In this document: positions 23,343 to 36,400 of the stretch, in pieces
How the letters are laid out: every line of letters starts with the position of its first letter
Position numbering within the stretch: position 1 is the first letter of the stretch
Assembly (NCBI RefSeq): GCF_029633865.1
Contig: NC_079222.1
Location: 28,644,166 to 28,708,165 of the forward strand
DNA length: 64,000 nt
Origin: Lampris incognitus
Taxonomy: Eukaryota; Chordata; Actinopteri; Lampriformes; Lampridae
Direction of reading: 5' to 3'
Translations under genes and position numbers: made by a program
Notes under the pieces: model-generated
The model's database searches: none
The model's input: the letters and a program-made list of their open reading frames with translations, nothing else
Told to the model about the DNA's origin: nothing

Positions 23343-24068
23343 GATCTTGAGGCTCTTGAGTGAGTATTAGTAGAGGACATAACGTAAAGAGATTGTTTCA
23401 AACCCCTTTGCATTTTTACAATTGACTTAAACAGGATGAGCAAGCCTTAATCCTTAATTTGGTCTTGAAATTTATGTCAGCTTTTAGAAGTTAATTTTGG
23501 CAGTGTTTTATAGACACAGAAAACTGCTCAGTATTAGGACTGCTAATGGACTCTTATCCCTACTACACATTTATAGAGATAATAACTGGTGTAGTGGAGA
23601 GTAAACAAAGCTAAACATGGCCAACCCACCTTTTCATTTGCAGGTTATAGTTGGCCAAATTTCATTACATAAATTTATATTACACATCAAAGTTAATAGC
23701 ATCCAAATGATATCAATTCTAGAGAACAACGTATTTCAGTGGGAAAATATATTGATAAATGCTTTTCTAAAAATATTGCCCATATTGACTGTTGAATTCC
23801 CAATGACTGAAAATCAAACTGTAGTTTACTCACTTTTTTATTCACTACTACATTATTGGAGATCATTTTTAAAAATGGGGATTGTTTCCCTTTCATGTTT
23901 ATTTCAGTAGACACATCATCCACAGGACTAAGGGTGGCCTGGAAGGGGCTGAGCTGGCCTGAAAAGGATATAATTCCATGGACCACTGGCCGCCTGTCTT
24001 CCCTCAATTTGTACAGTTTGTTTGTGTTTTAGGTGCCAAAATAAACACCAGCAAAAGCAGCAACCTAA

Positions 24069-24540
24069 TGAGCAGGGCCCTATTCCAGAAAGCCAGTTTA
24101 GCCAACTCTGAACCTAACTCTGAGCTGTGAATTGATGAACCCTGAGCTGGGAAACTCCCAGTTTTCGGTTCCAGAACGAGTAACTTCAGTCAACTCTGAG
24201 TACGTTCACTCTGAGTTAAGCGCGTGCATGAGGACTATAAAAAGCCATCATCAACGGAGCGCCAATACTAAGATTTACCATGGCAACTGGTGAGGAATAA
24301 AAGGTCATCCTACTTCACCCCAACGGAGTTAGACGTTCTAATGCGTGCTTATGGCAAGCATGAGCATAATTAAAAAAGAAAAGAAAAAGCAATACAGCTG
24401 CAGCAGCAAAGCAGAGAGAATGGGCGTGGGAGACAGTGGCAGCTCCTGCCAAATCTCTCGGGGAGGGGGGGGTTGTTAATGTGATGGCTAAGGTGACCCG
24501 TTCAATGGGTAAATTAAGCAAAGTCAGCTAGTTAAGTTGG
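24069..24540 (+). mobile_element. PIF/Harbinger remnant with Myb/SANT-like ORF start
   Basis: It begins with the Harbinger-type terminus GGGCCCTATTCCAGAAAGCC. After the initiation-like ATGGCAACTGGTG at about 24278, a frameshifted reading gives SSYFTPTELDVLMRAYGKH and then KSNTAAAAKQREWAWETVA, characteristic of the Myb/SANT-like protein of Harbinger elements. The transposase and the other terminus are not found, so it is truncated. Confidence 0.6.
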
Positions 24541-24835
24541 CATTGTCACATTGCATTGTACAATTTGTTTTGTTATGGTCATCTCACGTAGCAATACCAC
24601 TAGTAACCACTAGACAGAGACATAAGACAAGGATTGTTCTTTAGCCTACAATGTGGACAGTTACATTCAGGAGCTCATTGTAAATGTCCTGAAAATTATT
24701 TTGGCTCTATAATGACAACAATCCACTGTGGTCATCAACATATAGACTGTCATCTATCAGTTTGCCCTCACAAATACCTTTGAATGTGAAAAGAGAGAGA
24801 AATTGCCATTAATCAAATACAATTGAGTAAAGGCT

Positions 24836-25515
24836 CTGGTCATCTCCCGGCTGGACTACGGCAACTCCCTCCTTGCCGGCATCGGCCATCAGACCTCTGG
24901 AGCTTGTTCTGAAAGCTGCAGCTCATCTGGTGTTCAACCGCCCTAAATTCTCCCACACAACTCCCCTTCTCATGTCCCTACACTGGCTCCCAGTAGCTGC
25001 TCGCATCCAGTTTAAGACTCTGGTGCTAGCCTACAGGGCAGTGAAAGGAACAGCTCCTTCCTATCTCCAGGCCATGGTCAAGCCCTACACCCCCGCCCGA
25101 CCACTTCGCTCTGCTGCCTCGGGACGCCTGGTTGCCCCGTCGCTCAGAGGCCCCTACTGCCGATCGACCTGGTCACGGCTCTTTTCTGTCCTGGCCCCAC
25201 AGTGGTGGGATGAACTCCCCACTCATGTCAGGACAGCAGAGTCGCTGCCCATCTTTCGGCACAGGTTGAAAACTAACCTCTCTAAGAACTACCACCCTGT
25301 TACTTGTTCTTAGCACTTATTGTATTCACTCATTTAAAAAAAAGCCTCTTTCTTGCACTTTTATTTTAGCACTGGTTTTGCTCTTAGATGCTTGTTTAGA
25401 TGCACTTATGACCTCTGATGACTAATAGTTCTCCTGATTTCCTACGTTAAATACACTTATTGTAAGTCGCTGTGGATAAACGCGCCAGTTAAATGACTGT
25501 AATGTAATGTAAAGT
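24836..25515 (+). mobile_element. L2-type LINE, 3' end
   Basis: A 146-codon open frame (24873-25313) encodes the C-terminal end typical of fish L2/CR1 LINEs: AAAHLVFNRPKFSHTTPLL, LHWLPVAARIQFKTLVLAY and LRTAESLPIFRHRLKT-like text. Upstream LVISRLDYGNSLLAG is in another frame, marking a frameshift. The end has the L2-like tail of short TGTAA repeats (about 25498-25512). Confidence 0.8.
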
Positions 25516-25559
25516 CTCCACTCTCACAATAATCGCATTCAGTCTTCATCAGATAGGCT

Positions 25560-25800
25560 TGCTTTCACCAGCTAGCGCTCAACCACTCTACAAAACTTCA
25601 CACAGTCGATAAGACAGGCTAGAATGTGACGGTTCTTGCTCAGCTCATTGTTAACACGATGCACAGCTATCCTGTAGCTCTCGTCCGACTGGGTGGCAAT
25701 TATGACCCTCCTGAAAGCTAAAGTTTCAGGCAACTGTCCATATGCATCTTCGATATTTCGTGCATTTTCACCTTGCATGTCGGTGACACCCATAGTTGTC
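25560..25800 (-). mobile_element. hAT transposase fragment (DUF4371/ZMYM1-like)
   Basis: The minus-strand open frame 25572-25793 ends with ELSKNRHILACLIDCVKFC. This matches the conserved NRHIL-LIDCVKFCG block of hAT-type DUF4371 transposases. Only about 70 residues survive, and the transition to neighbouring repeats is abrupt on both sides. Confidence 0.5.
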
Positions 25801-25847
25801 CAAGTAACCAGGCGGCTTTATAACAATATAATAGAAATCTCATATCT

Positions 25848-26040
25848 CTCATCATCAGCCGCTTCTCCGGGGTCAGGTCACGGCGGCAGCAAACTAAGTA
25901 GGGCACTCCAGACGTCCCTCTCCCCAGCAATGCCCTCCAGCTCCTCATGGGGGATCCCAAGGCGTTCCCTGGCCAGAATGAACATGTAGTCCCTCCAGCA
26001 AGTTCTGGGTCTACCCCGGGGTCTCCGCCCAGTTGGTCCT
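25848..26040 (-). mobile_element. RTE/Rex3-like LINE, extreme 3' coding end
   Basis: On the minus strand the reading [19 protein letters not shown]...RLGIPHEELEGIAGERD matches the C-terminus of the larger LINE copy at 47045-48350. A short GATG-like tail lies at 25848-25855. It directly abuts the Gypsy remnant. Confidence 0.65.
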
Positions 26041-28320
26041 CCTGGACCAGTCTGTGATGGCGGAAGTCGGCACGCTACTGTCACCCATGGCCCCAACAAC
26101 AGGCGGAGCAAGGGGGTGGTATGGAGAGAGTCTGTCCTGGTGCAGCACCACCATGTGCCCCTGGCTGGGCATGTGCACCCGGTACACCACCTCAGACAGT
26201 CAGTCCATGACCTCTCTGGGCCCCTGCCAGTGTGGGGGGGGATCCCTTTGTGCGAAGAGGACAATACACCCATACCTTGTCCCCTCACATGAAGGCCTAC
26301 CCAAGGCACCAGGTGTCATAGGCCCTCATTTGCTGTACCCCGGAGTTGGCCTGGATCTGGCAGGTGTAGTCATGGACCACTTGCAGGCAATCCATCAGTC
26401 CCCGGAGGTAGTCCATCTCTTTTCCCCCAGTAATCTCAGGTTCAGGCGGGGTCCCAAACATCAAGTCAACCGGTGTCTGGAGTTCCTGTCAAAACATTAG
26501 GGCAGCAAGCATGCACTGGCTGGATTCCTGAACAGCAGTCCGGTATGACCACAGGGCCAAGGGCAGGTGACAGTCCCAGTCCCGCTGATGATGGCTGGTG
26601 AGAATGTGGCCAGGGTATGACTGAACTGATCCACCAGCCCATCACTTTGAGGATGGAGTGGTGTCGTCCTCATCTTCTTCACCCCCAGCCACTGGGAGAC
26701 GTCACTGAAGACCTGGGACTTGAAGATCCAACCCTGGTCACTGTGGAACTCGGCGGGAACTCTGAAGCGGGCGAACATCTCTTCCACCAGCCTCTCCGCT
26801 GTTGTGGTAATGCTCTGATCTGGCACCACATATGCCTCTGGCCACTTTGCCAGAATTGGTGATGGAGAAAGGTGCAAGCATGTCCACACCTACCCACTGT
26901 ATTTGGGCTCCCACCAAGTACTGCTGAAGTGGGGTGTGGGAGCGCTGGGTTGGTCCCTTCTGGGTGGTGCAGGAGTCGCAGCAGTGCATGTGTAGCTCCA
27001 CGTCTCATTGTCATAAATGCCAGTAGAACTGCCCCCTGAGGTGGTGGAGGGTCTTACCATTCCCATAGTGTCCCATCCCCACCAAGCCATGGACCATCTA
27101 GAGAACCTGGGGACAGAGCACATGGGGCACCAATAGCTACAGGAGGTCATTTTCTTATCTGGGAGCTTGCCACCTCCGATACGCTAACCTGTTGTGTATA
27201 GCTCAAAGATGCCCCATTCAGAGTGGTAAGCCTTTACCTCGGGCCCCAGCAGTGTTACTTCTGTCCACTTTGGGTGCTGCCCCATCTCCAGCCAGCCCCT
27301 CATCAGCACCAGGGTCACATCTGCCTCCTGCTGCTGCCCCGGTTGCTGCATGGTCAACGGGAACCACTTCTCCTCATTGCTGGTGGTCTGGACAGCTTCA
27401 TCTGGCCTCATTCCTCTTGCCGCTGGCAGTAGCAGCACTCCAATGCCACACAGGGGTGCTGGAAGAGCATGTTGCCATGATGTCGTGCCATCTGATGCTG
27501 GATTTCAAAGTCATACCCTTGACGGGCATCCAGCCATCAGGCCACTGGCTTTCAGGATAGTTACATTTCAGGAACCAAGTAAGTGAGGCATGGTCGGTGT
27601 GGATGAGGAAGTGTGTGCTGTGCAAATACAGCCGGAAGTGCCGAAATTTGCATTGGGTGATGCAGTAGTTCTTTACTGCCTAACTCAGGGCATGAATGAA
27701 GTAGGCCACGGCATGCTCCCCATCTCCTCCCCACTGGGAGAGGACAGCCCCAATTCCCACATTGTGAAGACTGGCATCAGTGTCCACGATGAAGGACTTT
27801 TGGACATCGAGGTAGGCCAAGACTGGGGCTTCAGTGAGAGCTGCCTTGATGAGTTGGGTGAAGGCTGCAGCACAGGCGTCGTCCCCACTGAATGGTCGGC
27901 CCTTGTCGGTCAAGCAGTGGAGTGGACTGGCGATGGTGGTGAAGTCCCGGATGAAACGGTGGTAGTATGACGCCAGGCCCAGGAAGCTTTGCAGCTCATT
28001 GACGTTAGCAGGAGTTGGCAAGTCTCAAATGGCAGCCACCTTAGCTGGGTTGGCCGGTGCTATACCACGCGCATTATGTGGCCCAAGAACTTCATCTCCC
28101 TCGTCAGCAGGTGACACTTTACAGTGTTAAGCCGCAGCCCAGACTGACGGATGGCAGTGAGGACCTCACACAGGTTGGACAGGGCATGTACCAGCAGGTC
28201 GTCGAGGTAGATGACACAACGGTACATTGCAACGGTACGTGGCTCAAACATGTATGGCTGAATCTTTGCGATGTTTGCTCTAATGCTAGCGCGCCACTCT
28301 TTCACTGGTCAACCTAGAGC
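26041..28320 (-). mobile_element. Ty3/Gypsy-type retrotransposon, degraded pol remnant
   Basis: Minus-strand order: reverse transcriptase tail with catalytic YLDD (in 28060-28305) and LLTREMKFLGHI; connection with NELQSFLGLASYYHRFI (27680-28021); RNase H (VDTDASLHNVGIGAVLSQ); then integrase zinc finger region with CCDSC and KGPTQRSHTPLQQYLVG, and the integrase core with KWPEAYVVPDQS, EFHSDQG and TTPLHPQSDGL (26497-27001). Many frameshifts and stops interrupt it. No gag, protease or long terminal repeats were found, so it is a dead internal fragment. Confidence 0.75.
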
Positions 28321-28526
28321 AAGCAGCGGTGGTGGGTGGAGTGCGAGGCCTGTGATATTTGCATATTCATTGATCCTGAATTACTCAATGAGGGAGAAAG
28401 AGTAGATGTGTTTCCAATCCCTTTTCAGGCGTTTTATTCATTTTTTGTTTTCCTTTTTAAGTGGGAAAACCATGTTAAACAATGTATTAATCATCTCAGA
28501 GTATTTCTAAACTTTAAAACGTGTCT

Positions 28527-28690
28527 GGGGTGTCCAGGTTGCATGACGGTCTATTCCGTTGCCTACCAATGCATTCGAACCCCCTTGTTACCTCTGGCTC
28601 GGGCGTCTGTTCGGGGGGGAGGGGGAACTGGGGGGAATAGCATGATGCTCCCATGCGCTACAGCCCCCTGGCAAAAAAGTGGGAAAGGTC
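28527..28690 (+). repeat. SINE family A, internally deleted (copy 4)
   Basis: The tRNA-like head (CGGTCTATTCCGTTGCCTAC) is joined directly to GTTCGGGGGGGAGGGGGAAC, skipping about 100 bases of the consensus body. It stops after CCCCCTGGCAAAAAAG. Confidence 0.75.
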
Positions 28691-28800
28691 AGAGAAAAAA
28701 GAAAAAAAATGAGGCAGATGCTGCAAAGTTAACTTATTTAAAAATGCCAAGGCCAGTGATGAGCACACTGGTGAGACGTCTTCTCGCCACCTAAGGCAGG

Positions 28801-28853
28801 ACATGCTATTCTGTTCTATTCTATTCTGTTCTATTCTATTCTATTCTATTCTA
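28801..28853 (+). repeat. TTCTA pentanucleotide microsatellite
   Basis: About ten imperfect TTCTA/TTCTG units. Confidence 0.85.
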
Positions 28854-29829
28854 GTCGCTGCTTAAGGCTGTTTTCTAAACGATGTCAAGGCGAGGGTTGT
28901 ATCATGGCTCAGCTGATAGTCACTCTGGGTCTGCTGCTATAGGGTGCAGGCATGCTGCTTCTCACAGCCTGACAATAGCAGTGAATGGAGCCATTTAAAT
29001 AGTGTCGGTAGCACGAAATCTTGACTTTTAAACCTGATGAGTGAATTGCATCAGATCAGCTGCAAACAACGATGATGATTGACTATAAACAGAGCGCGGT
29101 TAATTAATGTCCAATGTCAGACACATTTCCAGATCACTAGGCCAGGCCTACATTAAGGAAAGCTTTTGTCTAGTGTGAAAATTGAGTTTGGCTATTTTGT
29201 GTCATGATGACAGCATTTCATTTTGTCATAGACTACATTCACGACATATGATTCTGTCGTATTTGTTTTATTTCAATTGCAGATTGGAGTATAAGTGCGC
29301 CGAGAATTGGGTTGCCCACTGTCAAATGAATAAAATCCTAAGTGCGCCTCTTGTGGTGCCAACTTTTCCTTAAAGCTGTTTCTTGGCTATTTATTTATTA
29401 TATTATTTTATGAAACCCTGTAAGTGCCCTTGTTGTTAGGGTACTAACTTGATAGCTATCGCTTACCCTATATGTTATGAATTACCTGATATTGTTTTAT
29501 CCAACTCATAAGTGCGTGTATTGGGGAAAAGAGAGGCTGGTCAAGAAGAAATTTGCCAGGGCTGATTTTTTGTCCCCAGTCCAACCCTGCAGATGTCTGT
29601 CAAACGTGTCTTTGTGTGAGTGTCTTAGTTTTTAGATAAATTCTAAGGAGTTTGTTTTGTTTTGTTTTGCTTTGTTTTGCTGTTTTTGCCAACCACAGTT
29701 CTTTCAGCTGGTTTTTAGGACTAACAAGAATATGGCTGTTTATTCCACGTTGCATTGCTCTCCACGCAACGAGCTCCCAGATTACAAATATTGGGATGAA
29801 ATGGAATCATGGTTTTTTGAAATTATAAG
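28854..29829. other. Intergenic, no gene seen
   Basis: Non-coding sequence between the transposon field and the bmp1 upstream region. The short open frames at 29182 and 29657 have no family resemblance. Confidence 0.5.
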
Positions 29830-30179
<350 letters not shown>

Positions 30180-30380
30180 CGATAACCCACCTGTCAGTCT
30201 ATCTAGACGTGGGTTTACTCCCGCAGTATCTCCGCCTCTGCCAGTGAAATGATCGATCTCGGTTTTGCGGCAGGTTGCCTGCGCGAGGCGAGCTGGGCTT
30301 TTGGCTGTGCGCCCGGTCCTACAGTATGTCAGCGAATCACTGAACCAGAATGAAGACATGCGGAGAAGTAGCGCCGTGTT

Positions 30381-30386
30381 TATAAA
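30381..30386 (+). promoter_or_regulatory. TATA-like box upstream of bmp1
   Basis: TATAAA lies 98 bases upstream of the bmp1 start codon in a CpG-containing segment (30200-30440). It is a plausible core promoter element if the 5' UTR is short. The start site was not determined. Confidence 0.4.
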
Positions 30387-30483
30387 GCCGTTTTCACCGT
30401 CGCTCTCCCGAAACCGTGCGCGTCCACATTTCATGCCGTAGACTCACACCAGCCTACCTTTCCTAAATATGTGATCGTAAGTC

Positions 30484-33400
30484 ATGGCAGTCGTTCACAA
30501 CTACCTGTTCTTACTCTGTGGTCTGCGCGTTTTACTCTCGGTTGATCTGGAGTTGGTGGACACAAGCAATCCCATATACCACCTAGGTGCCCCAGATGTA
30601 ATCGACTACAAGGATCCTTGTAAAGCTGGTACAGTGTTTTTGTTTTCACTTTTTCTTTTTTTTAACCCATCTCGGTGTTTTTAATTGTCTTTATACTCAT
30701 TGTGTGTTTCAAGCAAATGTATAATTTTCACTGCTTAAACGGTCATCCACAACCCTCCGAGGCCTGGTCTGTGGTGGGCAAGGGTAATTTACAGGGTAAT
30801 TTTAATTTGTTATTATGTTTTGTGAGATTTTGATTGCGGTAAAAAACAAATAAAGGTGATGCTTAATTGGAGATTATATGTTGCATCATTTCCAAGTGAT
30901 GCAAATCATTTTATCTACTCAGTCCTATTCTAGACGGGCCCAAGGAATAAAACCCTGTTGTAAACGCTGTCCAAGAAGTTGGTATAGCGAATTTTGAAAG
31001 TTTTTGATAGTAGTTCATGTGGATTCATGTCCCTGTCACCTGCTGATTAAAAATTAGTACATTTTAAAAGCTTGTTCTCGCGTGTTAAACCGTGATCACA
31101 CGGAGTAGCTCACATTTTCTGAGACAACCATCAAATATGAGAACTTTGCAATTCAAATTTCAATTTGCTCAGACCTCATCAAATTACATGGTCAGATCTA
31201 TCCTGAGCACCTATAAACAAGAGTGGCGTGCAAGTGAAATGTGTTTTGCGTGTGGGTGCCACTACACAGTCCAGTTGTTGGTATTTTGTTGTTGTCAGTG
31301 CGACCATCAGATAACCATCAGATAACTGCATCTTAGCTGTTTCACTTGGCATGCCTGGATTACTGCAACGTTGTTATTCGGTTAGATTCAGCCATCCTTA
31401 ATTCACAAGTTGACCTCAATTTATGATGTCCGGCTTTCAAGTTCAGTCATAACTCAAGCGTCAGGTTTTAATTCATTTGTTAAGTTTCTAAAATGGCACA
31501 CCAAGCTGAAAGCAAGGAAAGACTAATTGTCCTGACTGTTCACACTGGAATACTTAATATATTAGATATATTTTGAATGACAAACAGAAGTTCATTTAAA
31601 AGAACATTTCTAAAAAATTTAAAAAAGTGATTTTTTTAAAAGTAAATAGAAGTATGATTCCAGTCTCGATTCTTAGAGACATGAATTCAAGTTGTGCAAA
31701 GCAGTTATATCTTTATCATGTTTCATGTTATGCACGTTCCTCTGTATAGCTGTTGAAAATTCACCATTTTCTAAAAAGTTCAGATAATTCTTTTAGTAAC
31801 TATGGGGGTCTCCGGCTGATTAGGCCCCATTTCATTTGAGACTGTTAAAACTTCCAAAACACACCACTCCTCCTTGAGGCCGTTGCCTGGAGACTAGAGG
31901 TCATTGAGGCCATGCCAGAGCAGTCCTCGGCTGGACGCTGGTGAAATCCCTCTGGCTGCAGGGCATGCGGTATGCACTGCAGGGGTGACAGTCATTTACA
32001 GTCACCCTTTGCATGAGTGAGTCCACTTCAAAGGCCAGTACAGGGCCTGCAGGGTCGTTTTAGTTGGATTTTTTTGGCCTTCAGAGAGTCTTACATCACA
32101 CGAGGAAATAGGATTTAATGGGGGAATACTGATGTGTGGCAGTTTGCTTTACCTGTTCAATGCAAGATGCTGAACCATGCCTTATGTGAAATCAAAATAG
32201 TGGAAATCAAGGCTTGAAAACTCCCCTCAGTGACAAACACTTTACCTGCATGGGATTGATGATATTATTTCTTTTTAAGCCACTGATGGCAATGCTAGTG
32301 ATTATCACTACCAAAGATAGAAATATTGAGATATAGTGTCTGCTATGGCATCTTAGTAGGAGCCAGCATTTGACTGGCTCATTAAGCATTTAGGCATGCA
32401 ACAGAATTATCTGAAGTCCATACAGCTTCATTATGATGAATTCTTCAACAGCATGTTGTCAGACATTTACGTCTCTGCCAGCATAATAGAGTATATATTA
32501 TACCAGCATGTCCTAATAGAAAAGAAAACCGCTATTTAAAACAAGATTCGGTGCTGTCTCTTAATTAGACTTGCACATAATTGTTTTTTAATGCCAGTAC
32601 TTCGAGAAATTTAGAGATTTGAGAACTTTAAAACTTCTGTCATAGATCTAGTCAGGCTATACATTTACTTCCAACAGTCTTAGTCTGATTTGTACTAATC
32701 CTAATGGGACAAACTAATTGTGACCTTGTATATTGGTAACTATTAATCACTATTTAACTTATAGAGAAACAGTCAAAATGTCATTGATAGTGATATTTGG
32801 TTGGGGAATTAATAAAGAAATCTATGCAGGTTTCAGAAATGTAATACAGCCACTGTTTAGCACTACATGTGCTACTGTTAGCTAGTTAGCAGAATTACGT
32901 TGATCAGCACTGTGCACCCACAATCCTCTAAAATATTCAGTAGTCATGGCTAACCTTTGAAATTACATAGGCAGTCTGAAGCACCAACACGTTAATGTTT
33001 ATGGGGAAATATGTAGTGTAGATTGTGCTCAGGAGGTTTGTGTGCTGATCAAACTCTGCATGAGACCAACAGGGACGTATGTTGAACTCCATTTGGGGTA
33101 CAGACATGCATGAACAAGGAGACAATATGCATATAGGAAAGCTGGTGGAGTGTTGGTCTTTGTCTATCATGAAATTAGTTTTCTCAGCATGAATGTATCA
33201 ACTGTCCAAACAGGAAATCAGTAGCATACTCCAATGTTGGTTCAATCCATGAAGCCCAGTCTGACCTGCAGTTCATTTACCCTTAGTTCATAGCAGTTCA
33301 TGTTCATATGTATAGAGCAGCAGATCCTTAAAGTCCTGTAAGTTGCGACGTGGGGCCTCCATGGATCGGACTTGTTTTTCCAGCTCATCCCACAGATGCT

Positions 33401-36400
33401 CGATCGGATTGAGATCTGGGGATTTGGAGGCCAAGGCAACATTTTGAACTCTTTGTCATCTTCCTCAAACCATTTCTGAACAATTTTTGCAGTGTGGCAG
33501 GGCAGATCATCCTGCTGAAAAAAGGCCACTATCATCAGGGATTATCAAAGAAGGTTGAATCAGTTCATCTAGATGCTGTAATGTCCACAAATACATGGGA
33601 CGACTGTGTGAGCGAATAACTGGGGCTTTTTTTTATCACTCTCGTTCTGTCATTCATACATCCATGCTGTGTGTCCTGCATACATGCTTGTTCCTCCTTC
33701 CTACTTCTGTACTCACCCCATAACCCCTTGCTTCTCTTAAAGAGGTATTCTCTATTAAAGTCTGAACATCACAGATACGTTTTTTGACAGATATGTTTCA
33801 CCACTCAACTAAGTGACATCTTCAGTCTAAACTGACTGCAGGTATCCCCACCCCTTATACACAACACAGTTGCATAACGACCAAATATGAGTGTGACCAT
33901 TAACTAGAATTTCAAAGGCCACGTGTACAATTCGCAGAGGATTTGGGAATGTTTGCAATCAAAGCATTATAAGATGGCAACAGATGTACTCTTAGTCCAC
34001 CCCCCCCCCCACTCTCTGGTTCAGGGAAGGTTGTTCCCTCTTAACATAGATGGCCTCTTTGACTCCCCATTCAAACCATCGTTCCTCCCTATCAAGGATG
34101 TGCACATCCTCATCCCTGAAAGAGTGGCCACTGGCCTTTAGATGGGTGTAGACTGCGGAGTCCTGGCCTGACGTGTCAGCTGTCCTGTCTTGTGCCATTC
34201 TTTTGGCCGGCGTCTGTTTAGTTTCCCCAATGTAGAAGTCACAGCAATCCTCCTTGCACTTAACCGCACACACTATACTGCTCTGCAGCATGTTTTTGGG
34301 GTTTGAAAGCAACTGAGACACGGATTTTTTAAAATATGCGTCTCAGCTTTTCCAACACTCCCGCCACATACAGAATCACCACTGGTTTACGCTTAGGCAG
34401 CTGCTGTCCTCCTCTCTTCGATTAGCTGGTGCACTGTTTGGATGTCTTCCTGGCTTTGACAAACACACAGTTAGGATAACCACGCTTAACCAGGGCCTGT
34501 TTAATGCAGGGTTTCTCCCCTTCCCCAGCCACTGTGTCAGTGGGGACATTGTCAGCTCAGTGGTACAATGTCCTAATGACTCCTAGTTTGTGCTCCAGTG
34601 GATGATGAGAGTCAAACTTTAAGTACTGATCAGTATGTGTTGGTTTACAGTAAACATCAACAAACCAATGTCCCCCATCAGCAATTGCAATTCCACAGTC
34701 TAAGAAGGCTAACCTGTCATTTTACATATCCTCCCTGGTGAACTTGATGTGGTTGTCCACAGAGTTAATGTGGTCAGTGAAATGTGGTACATCCGGAGAT
34801 TTAATTTTAACCCAGGTGTCGTCCACAAATCTGAACCATTGGCTAGGTGGTGTTCCTGGATAGGACATCAGAGCCCTTTTCCACTTCTTCCATATACAAG
34901 TTGGCCACTACAGGGGAGACTGGGGAATACATAGCATACTCATGTCTGCCTATAGTACTGTCCCCTGTGTGTGAAGTATGAGGACTGAAGATATATTACA
35001 GGAGCAGACACACTTGGTCAGTGTTAGGGTGGTCATATTGTTAAGGGTGGGGTCGTTTTGTAATTTCATATGGCTTACCTCCACTGCTTCATCAGCAGGA
35101 TGTGAAGAGAAACTTAACATCATACTAAGAGACCATTGTTTCACCCATCTCCATACTAGCATCCCTCACCTTATCCACAAAATCCATAGTGTTCTGAATG
35201 TGATGTTCATTACTGCCTACCAACAGGTTAATAATAGACGCAAGAAACTTAGAGATGTTATAGGTCAGAGTTAATCATACAAACAATAGGATGTAATGGC
35301 ACATCCTGTCGATGTAGCTTAGGTAAACCATTCAGACTAGGTGTAGCGTCCCCCAGGTATAATCTGTGGTACAAAATTATGTCAATAGCATTGTCCTGTT
35401 CTAACAGCTTCAAACAACCTATCACCTTTTTCTTGTAACCACTGCCTGGATCTTGTTTCAGGGGCTCATAAGTATTTGTGTCACTAACACAATTGTCATA
35501 CCTTTCTCATGATAGACTGTCTGGTTTAATACAAAAGTGCATCTGCCTTTGTCCGCTGAAATGATGATGCTGTTATTGTCCTTACTGAGAGTTGTGAGAG
35601 CTTTCCTCTCGTCTCGCATTGCTCAGACAGGCTGAATCTTTCGTCTGCAGTTGCTCCGCTTCCGGGTCCGCAATGTTGTTTCCTCGGATCGCTGATTCCG
35701 TGGCTGTGATCAGTTCCACTAGTGGGATTTCCCTCGGCATAACAGCAAAATTCAGCCCCTTAGCAAGGATGTCTTTCTGCCCCTGGGTGAGTTGCCTGTC
35801 GGACAGTTTCTTCACCCACGTGTCCGCATCGCCGGCGTGTGTCCGGCGTCCGTCTCTCTGCCTGCCGATGTCTCTGGCGTGCAGCAAGTAGGTCGAACTT
35901 CTTTTGCTGCCTGGTTTTCAACTTTTCGTGTTGAGCTAGACGAGCCTTCTCCGTGAACTCAACCGCACATTGGAAAGTGGTCTCATCTGGACGCGACACG
36001 AGTCTCCGTTTGATCTGCTCCTCTTTGGCATTCAAAGCGTCGATAGTAAAATTGGTTTGTCTCACCCGTTTCGTTCAACAGCTGGCTCTGTGCCTGCTGG
36101 AGGATCTGCTTAGCTCGGTGGCCCTTGACCGAAGATGTCATTTGCAGGCTCTTGGGCGTAACTCCGCTGTGTCTCAGGTGGTTCCTGTAGTCTGCCATTT
36201 TACGTGCTGTTTGCTCGTACTCACGTACAAGTTTAAGGCAATCCTCGCCGAAACGAGTGGCAATGTCTTGATACATGCTCCATAATCTAGGTAAGAAAAT
36301 CAAAGAAGGTTTATTCAGTTCATCTGGATACAACGTTTAATGACAGATACGTTGTATCCATCATGTGCCCAGGGGCCGTCCGCAATGGGATAAAAAAAAA

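Noticed and set aside
26033-27970. Plus-strand ORFs of 120-155 codons.
   Set aside because: They are antisense to the Gypsy pol remnant and have no family resemblance.
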